Of a stretch of 64,000 bases of DNA, positions 59,652 to 64,000 are shown piece after piece (position 1 is the stretch's first letter; every line of letters starts with the position of its first letter). Origin of the DNA: JBDHWG01 sp046328505 (GTDB lineage: Bacteria; Chloroflexota; Anaerolineae; Epilineales; JAHCIE01); contig JAXLWL010000003.1 of the NCBI GenBank assembly GCA_046328505.1, positions 620,001-684,000 on the forward strand, given 5' to 3'. The translations under genes were made by a program, and so were the position numbers. A model generated the notes under the pieces. It ran no database searches and was not told the DNA's origin. It worked only from the letters and a program-made list of their open reading frames with translations.

Positions 59652-60605
59652 TCACTCGATAAGCTCGCTCACCGAGCGATTGGTGTGGATACGGTCGATC
59701 GTCGCGGCCAACAGGTCGGCGACGCTCAGAATGGTTAGCTTCGGAAAGCGCTTCTCGGGCGGCACAGCGATGGAATCGGTAACCATCACGCCGGCCAGGG
59801 GGCTGGCCTGCAGACGGCTCACCGCGCTAGGGGACAGCACCGGGTGGGTGACTGCCGCGTAGACCTCCTTCGCGCCTCGCTCCAGCAGCTCCTCGGCGGC
59901 TTGAATCAGCGTGCCGCCGGTCGAAATGATGTCGTCGACCAGGATGGCGCGGCAGCCTGCCACATCGCCAATCATGCCGCGCACCTCGGCCACGTCCGGC
60001 CCGGTGCGGTGCTTGAGGACGATGGCGAACCCGGCGCCCTGCCCGTAGCGAGCCTGGAAGCGGGACGCGCGGTCGACTGCGCCTTCATCCGGCGCCACGA
60101 TGACGGTGTCTTGCGGCGGCAGCATCTCGCGCATGGCGTGGGCGAGCAGCGGCCCGGCGCGCAGGTGGTCCACCGGGATATCAAAGAAGCCTTCAACCGC
60201 CGCCGCCGAGAGATCCAGCGCCACAATGCGGTCTGTGCCGGCGACCGTAATGAGGTTCGCCACGAGCTTGGCCGAAATCGGCTCACGGCCCGCCGTCTTC
60301 TTTTCCTGTCTGGCGTAGCCGAAGTACGGAATGACGGCGGTAATGCGGCTGACGGACGAGCGCTTCAAGGCGTCGATCAGGATGAGAAGCTCCATCAAGT
60401 TCTGATTGACGGGCGCGCTGGTCGGCTGGATGACGAATATGTCGGCGCCCCGCACGTTCTCGTGGATGCGAACTCGTATTTCACCGTCGCTAAACGTTGA
60501 TACCGTTGCCTCGATGAGGGGCGACCCGAGGCGGTCCGCAATCGCCGCCGCCAGCACCGGGTTGGCGTTGCCCGAGAGCAAGCGGAGTTGTTCATTGGCG
60601 CTCAT
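59652..60605 (-). CDS. prs: ribose-phosphate pyrophosphokinase with an altered active-site motif
   Basis: 317 residues, the standard Prs length. It has FSDGEIRVRIHENVRG, ITAVIPYFGYARQEKKTAGREPI (ATP loop), VIVAPDEGAVDRA and the PRPP loop ILVDDIISTGGTL. The usual DLH motif (metal/ATP-contacting His, His131 in E. coli numbering) reads DLSAAAVEGFFDIPVDHLRA, with Ser in place of His. The Lys of the flexible loop (IVLKHRTG) is kept. It would make PRPP from ribose 5-phosphate and ATP, possibly with altered metal use. Confidence 0.88.
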   Translation of the reverse strand: MSANEQLRLLSGNANPVLAAAIADRLGSPLIEATVSTFSDGEIRVRIHENVRGADIFVIQPTSAPVNQNLMELLILIDALKRSSVSRITAVIPYFGYARQEKKTAGREPISAKLVANLITVAGTDRIVALDLSAAAVEGFFDIPVDHLRAGPLLAHAMREMLPPQDTVIVAPDEGAVDRASRFQARYGQGAGFAIVLKHRTGPDVAEVRGMIGDVAGCRAILVDDIISTGGTLIQAAEELLERGAKEVYAAVTHPVLSPSAVSRLQASPLAGVMVTDSIAVPPEKRFPKLTILSVADLLAATIDRIHTNRSVSELIE

Positions 60606-60655
60606 GCAATGGCCTCGATTTGGTCTGCAAGAGGCGCGCCACGCCCATCGCCCGC

Positions 60656-61468
60656 CTAGTACTTGCGCACGAGGGAGCGATACGTGCCGGGTTGGCGGCT
60701 CTGAATAATCTGGAACTCCTCGCGGTAGCGCCGCACCTGGTCCAGGTCAATGCGGGCCACACCGTAGCCCTCGCCCGGCTCGTCCACCAGGGCCATGACC
60801 TCGCCCCGCGGCCCGACAATCATGCTCTGGCCGCCGAACGTCAGCGTGACTTCCTCGCCCACCCGGTTTGATGCGGCGAAGAAGACAGAGTTCTCGTAGG
60901 AGCGCGAGATGATGTACGTGCGCCACTCGTCGATGTTCGGCTCTTCCCAGTTCGCGAGGGTCAGGATCAACTCCGCGCCGTCGAGGGCCAGGCTGCGCGC
61001 AGCCTCGGGGAAGGCCATGTCCCACCCGATGAGCATGCCGACTTCGCCGAACGCCGTCTCGAAGACGGGCAGCTTGAAGCCGGGGCGGAACGTCATCCGC
61101 TCCTCACCCTTCAGGTGAATCTTGCGGTAGTCGCCCATCACTTCGCCCTCGTTGGAGATGAGGACGGTGGCATTGTACAGAACGGACTCGACCCGTTCCT
61201 TGACGACAAGCCCGAAGGCGATGTGGGTGTTGAACTCTCGCGCCCGCTGCGCCATGATGTTGACGCTGGGGCCGGGGATACGCTCGGCCAGCTCGGTGAA
61301 CCCGACGCCAACCTCGAAGCCGGTGGTTGCCAGCTCCGGGAACACCACCAGGTCCACCCTCTGGCGGCGGGCGATTTCCTCGAGAATGTCGGACATGTGG
61401 GCCAGGTTCTGCTGCACCAGCCCCAACTCCGGCTTCATCTGCACAACAGCGACTGTCAACTCCCGCAT
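60656..61468 (-). CDS. carbon-nitrogen hydrolase (nitrilase fold) with the nucleophile Cys replaced by Gly
   Basis: 270 residues with the nitrilase alpha-beta-beta-alpha fold: TVAVVQMKPELG at the start, the catalytic Glu in LVVFPELATTGFEV, the catalytic Lys in GDYRKIHLKGEERM, and the nucleophile region VGMLIGWDMAFPEAARSL. There the expected Cys before W-D is Gly (codon GGG). Without the Cys it is unlikely to hydrolyse amides by the usual thioester mechanism. It heads an operon with prs (50 bases downstream), gdhA and a lipoprotein. ATG 61468 is chosen from family length. Confidence 0.85.
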   Translation of the reverse strand: MRELTVAVVQMKPELGLVQQNLAHMSDILEEIARRQRVDLVVFPELATTGFEVGVGFTELAERIPGPSVNIMAQRAREFNTHIAFGLVVKERVESVLYNATVLISNEGEVMGDYRKIHLKGEERMTFRPGFKLPVFETAFGEVGMLIGWDMAFPEAARSLALDGAELILTLANWEEPNIDEWRTYIISRSYENSVFFAASNRVGEEVTLTFGGQSMIVGPRGEVMALVDEPGEGYGVARIDLDQVRRYREEFQIIQSRQPGTYRSLVRKY

Positions 61469-61744
61469 CGCGAACTGCTCCTCTCTGTGGCCCGCGGCTG
61501 AGACGCGTGGCAGTTCAATTCTACTCTTGGCCCTAGAGTGCGTCAAGGATTCCGCGCCGTCATGCCGTCGCGGCAATGGAGATCACGGCCAGTGCGCTCC
61601 CACGTGGTCTCAAGTGAAATCCGGGCGGGCCTGAGATTCGTTTTTCTATACGCATTACTTTCACCCATCGTGACGAGACGCCACAACTGAATATCGGTCC
61701 CCTTCCCCACGGTTTGGACGGTCAGGGCACGCAGGAGGCTCGCA

Positions 61745-62680
61745 ATGACGACGATGAAAGCAATCCGCATCCACTCCTATGGTGGTCCAGAAGTTCTTGT
61801 CTATGAAGACGCGCCAATTCCCGACCCCGGTTCTGGCGAGGTTCTGATACGCGTTCGCGCCGCTGGCGTGAATCCTATCGACTGGAAGATCCGCGCCGGA
61901 TACATGAGCGCCTTTCTGAACCTTGCTTTCCCGTTCATCCTGGGCATCGATGTCGCCGGCGAGGTGGAGAGCGTCGGCTCTGACGTCACCGACTTCAAGC
62001 CCGGCGACCCCGTCTATGCGTGGGCCGACTTCTCGCGCAATGGTTCGTATGCTGAATACGTCACCGTCGCGGCGGCGAACGTCGCGCCGAAGCCTGAATC
62101 GCTCAGCTTTGTCGAAGCGGCGGCCGTTCCCCAGGCGGGCCTAACGGCCTGGCAGGCCTTGTTCGAGACGGGCGGCCTTCAACCGGGTCAAACCGTCTTC
62201 ATCCACGCCGCGGCCGGCGGTGTCGGTACGTTCGCCGTGCAGCTTGCCAAGTGGCACGGCGCCCGCGTCTATGGGACAGCATCCAACGGCAACCTCGAGT
62301 TCCTGCGTGACATCGGCGTGGATGAGCCGCTCGACTACGCCACGCTCAATTCAGCCGACATCGCGCAGAGTGTCGACCTCGTGGTGGATGCGGTCGGGGG
62401 GGAAACGCTGGACCGCTCGTGGACAATCCTGAAGCCGGGCGGGATGCTCGTCGGGATGGTAGCCCCGCCGTCGGAGGAAACCGCGAACACCCACGGCGTC
62501 CGTTCCGCCTTCCATATGACCCACGGCAGCGGGCAGCAGTTGCGGGAGATCGCGGCGATGATCGACGCGGGCCATGTTCGCCCTGTCGTCCAGACAGTCC
62601 TGCCGCTTGCAGAAACTCGCCGCGCCCACGAGATGAGCCAGACAGGCCGCGGCCGCGGCAAGATCATCCTGGAGGTATAG
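61745..62680 (+). CDS. zinc-independent MDR oxidoreductase (quinone reductase-like)
   Basis: 311 residues: MKAIRIHSYGGPEVLVYED at the N-terminus, AAGVNPIDWKIRAGYM, GIDVAGEVESVGSDV, and the NADPH-binding segment IHAAAGGVGTFAVQLAKWHG. No structural or catalytic zinc ligands are seen, typical of QOR/zeta-crystallin-like MDR proteins that reduce quinones or enones. GGAGG lies upstream of ATG 61745. A terminator follows. Confidence 0.92.
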   Translation: MTTMKAIRIHSYGGPEVLVYEDAPIPDPGSGEVLIRVRAAGVNPIDWKIRAGYMSAFLNLAFPFILGIDVAGEVESVGSDVTDFKPGDPVYAWADFSRNGSYAEYVTVAAANVAPKPESLSFVEAAAVPQAGLTAWQALFETGGLQPGQTVFIHAAAGGVGTFAVQLAKWHGARVYGTASNGNLEFLRDIGVDEPLDYATLNSADIAQSVDLVVDAVGGETLDRSWTILKPGGMLVGMVAPPSEETANTHGVRSAFHMTHGSGQQLREIAAMIDAGHVRPVVQTVLPLAETRRAHEMSQTGRGRGKIILEV

Positions 62681-62712
62681 CCTCGGCGGCCTGCGCGCAA
62701 ACTGCGCTTTTT

Positions 62713-62757
62713 GCCCAGGGCCTCTCTGGGATCGAGAGGCTCTGGGCATTCCATTTT
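62713..62757 (+). terminator. intrinsic terminator after the MDR gene
   Basis: GCCCAGGGCCTCTC pairs with GAGAGGCTCTGGGC, followed by ATTCCATTTTT. Confidence 0.85.
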
Positions 62758-62792
62758 TATCGCAGGTTCATTCCCATAGTGTCAAGCAACTA

Positions 62793-62821
62793 TTGACAAT
62801 ATGAATTCCATGCCTTATAAT
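62793..62821 (+). promoter_or_regulatory. perfect consensus sigma-70 promoter of the ScyD/ScyE-like gene
   Basis: TTGACA at 62793-62798, exactly 17 bases, TATAAT at 62816-62821. The ATG lies 60 bases further on. Confidence 0.9.
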
Positions 62822-62880
62822 ATCAGTCTATCTGTCAACTAACCGTCGCACAGACGCGCTTTCACTGATCAGGAGGAAGC

Positions 62881-63999
62881 ATGAAGACCGTGTGGAGAAG
62901 CGGAGTATTCGTTCTCGGGTTCCTGCTCTTACTGGCCATCGCTCTCGCGCCAACCGTCCTCGCCGATGGTCCGACGATGCAGGTCGTGGCCTCGGGCCTG
63001 GACAACCCGCGCGGCCTTGCGGTGGGGCCGAATGGAACACTGTACGTTGCGGAGGCTGGTAGGGGTGGCCCTGGCAAGTGCAGCGCCGGGCCAGAGGGAA
63101 CTCTCTGTTTCGGCAGCAGCGGCGCCGTCACCCAGGTGGACCTGGTACGACACATACAGACGCGCATTATCAGCGGGTTGCCTTCGGTTGCGGATCCGGA
63201 TGGCAGCAATGGGAATGGGCCGTCGGGTGTCTCGCTCCTAAACCAGAACGACGTCGAAATCATCATTCAGGGTGGCGGCAACCCCGCCGAGCGCGTCCCG
63301 ACGTTCGGGCCAGAGGCCGCGCACCTGGGCTGGTTGATGCAGGGCGCCGTCGGCCGCGGCTTCAAGTACACGACGGACGTCGCCGCCTATGAAGCGACGG
63401 CCAACCCGGACGGTGGCGAAGTGGACACGGACCCCTACGCGGTGCTGCACCTCTTCGGCAAGTCCATCGTTGCCGACGCGGGCGGCAATGATCTCCTCCA
63501 GGTGCAGGACGGCAAGATCACGACCCTGGCTGTTTTCCCCGACCGCATGGTGGACGCCCCGCCGTTCCTGGGTCTGCCCGCCGGCTCGCAGATACCGATG
63601 CAGGCCGTGCCGACAACCGTCGTCCAGGGTCCGGACGGCGCGTACTACGTCGGCCAGCTCACCGGCTTCCCCTTCCCCGTCGGCGCGGCGAACGTCTACC
63701 GCGTCCCGGCTGAGGGCGGCACGCCGACGGTCTACGCCAGCGGCTTCACCAACATCATCAGCATCGCCTTCGGCAAGGACGGCTCGCTGTACGTGTTGGA
63801 GATCGCTAAGAACGGCCTGGCCAGTGGCGATTCCACCGGCGCGCTCATCAAGGTAGCGGCAGACGGCACGAAGACCGAGATTGCCAGCACCGGGCTTGTC
63901 TCGCCGGGCGGCCTCGCTATTGGCACAGACGGCTCCTTCTACGTCTCGAGCCACGGGACAGAGGCCGGCGCCGGCACGGTTGTCCACATCATGCCGTAA
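62881..63999 (+). CDS. secreted ScyD/ScyE-like beta-propeller protein
   Basis: 372 residues, complete (stop at 63997-63999). A signal peptide (MKTVWRSGVFVLGFLLLLAI, cleavage near VLA-DG) precedes repeated propeller-like segments: GLDNPRGLAVGPNGTLYVAEAG, VVQGPDGAYYVGQLTG and GLAIGTDGSFYVSSHG. The early G-L-x-x-P-R-G-L-A-x-x-x-x-G-x-L-Y-V-A-E-A-G-x-G-G motif is diagnostic of ScyD/ScyE-type proteins, first described in scytonemin clusters but widespread. The role here is unknown; the strong promoter points to abundant expression of an exported protein. Confidence 0.88.
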   Translation: MKTVWRSGVFVLGFLLLLAIALAPTVLADGPTMQVVASGLDNPRGLAVGPNGTLYVAEAGRGGPGKCSAGPEGTLCFGSSGAVTQVDLVRHIQTRIISGLPSVADPDGSNGNGPSGVSLLNQNDVEIIIQGGGNPAERVPTFGPEAAHLGWLMQGAVGRGFKYTTDVAAYEATANPDGGEVDTDPYAVLHLFGKSIVADAGGNDLLQVQDGKITTLAVFPDRMVDAPPFLGLPAGSQIPMQAVPTTVVQGPDGAYYVGQLTGFPFPVGAANVYRVPAEGGTPTVYASGFTNIISIAFGKDGSLYVLEIAKNGLASGDSTGALIKVAADGTKTEIASTGLVSPGGLAIGTDGSFYVSSHGTEAGAGTVVHIMP

Positions 64000-64000
64000 T

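Noticed and set aside
61469..61744. Frames in the gap between the nitrilase-fold gene and the MDR gene
   Set aside because: They are short, lack motifs and overlap the probable divergent promoter region.

Overview
The window is about 64 kb of GC-rich bacterial chromosome. Its gene content points to Chloroflexota (Anaerolineae-like or a related uncultured lineage), although no rRNA or other marker here proves that. Supporting traits are a YfhO/flippase fusion, a BTAD-AAA regulator, DUF58/DUF4129 membrane proteins, KorAB, HtrA with PDZ satellites, an F420-type nitroreductase-fold protein, DUF3072 and ScyD/ScyE-like secreted proteins. I found no tRNA, rRNA, CRISPR array, prophage or transposase.

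Layout. 1-5803 (+): a coupled run of a membrane-anchored triple-repeat protein, a C92-type permuted amidase, an Asp-box beta-propeller, DUF58 and DUF4129. 5896-9220 (-): a DUF4160/DUF2442 pair, DinB proteins, a YcaQ/AlkX-type DNA glycosylase and DUF3072. 9319-13743 (-): a 1474-residue YfhO-flippase fusion. 13917-15304 (+): five tandem genes for tiny secreted peptides with a CHWVY-x-CGHWIY core, the most unusual object in the window. 15577-20781 (-): a 950-residue surface protein, a Tat-exported TIM-barrel-like protein and a VOC protein. 20966-22884 (-): a GMC oxidoreductase coupled to an orphan Pycsar-TM-like membrane protein. 23076-33805 (-): metabolic genes, including an Fe-dependent alcohol dehydrogenase, a PIG-V-like mannosyltransferase, a deazaflavin-type reductase, a PLP dehydratase, korA-korB, an aldo/keto reductase and a PCu(A)C lipoprotein. 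33889-42043 (+): a two-component system followed by HtrA, two PDZ proteins and a zinc metalloprotease, which together look like an envelope protein-quality module. 42192-49792 (+): an acyl-CoA synthetase, a BTAD-AAA regulator, a covalent-FAD oxidase and a SnoaL-like protein. 49848-61468 (mostly -): topoisomerase IB, a GWAVG-repeat protein, two CPBP-type membrane proteins (one lacking the catalytic residues), a ribbon-helix-helix-like protein, beta-carbonic anhydrase, threonine aldolase, then an operon of a nitrilase-fold protein, prs, glutamate dehydrogenase and a lipoprotein. 61745-63999 (+): a quinone-oxidoreductase-like MDR enzyme and a ScyD/ScyE-like protein.

A second theme is the load of palindromic repeats. 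At least ten copies of a 120-260 bp element bounded by GTCATTGCG/CGCAATGAC sit between genes, two of them with another repeat nested inside. Several other families (GGGGCGGGTTT, CCCTCTCCCCTTGTGGG, GTAGAGACGCG and the CACAGAG type) also occur. Copies of several of these families lie in frame inside genes: the YfhO fusion, the metalloprotease, the PCu(A)C signal peptide, a lipoprotein N-terminus and the BTAD C-terminus.

Most start codons were moved downstream from the longest open frame on the basis of Shine-Dalgarno sites, ATGA overlaps, promoters or family alignment. Functions are inferred from recognisable motifs, and no database search was run.
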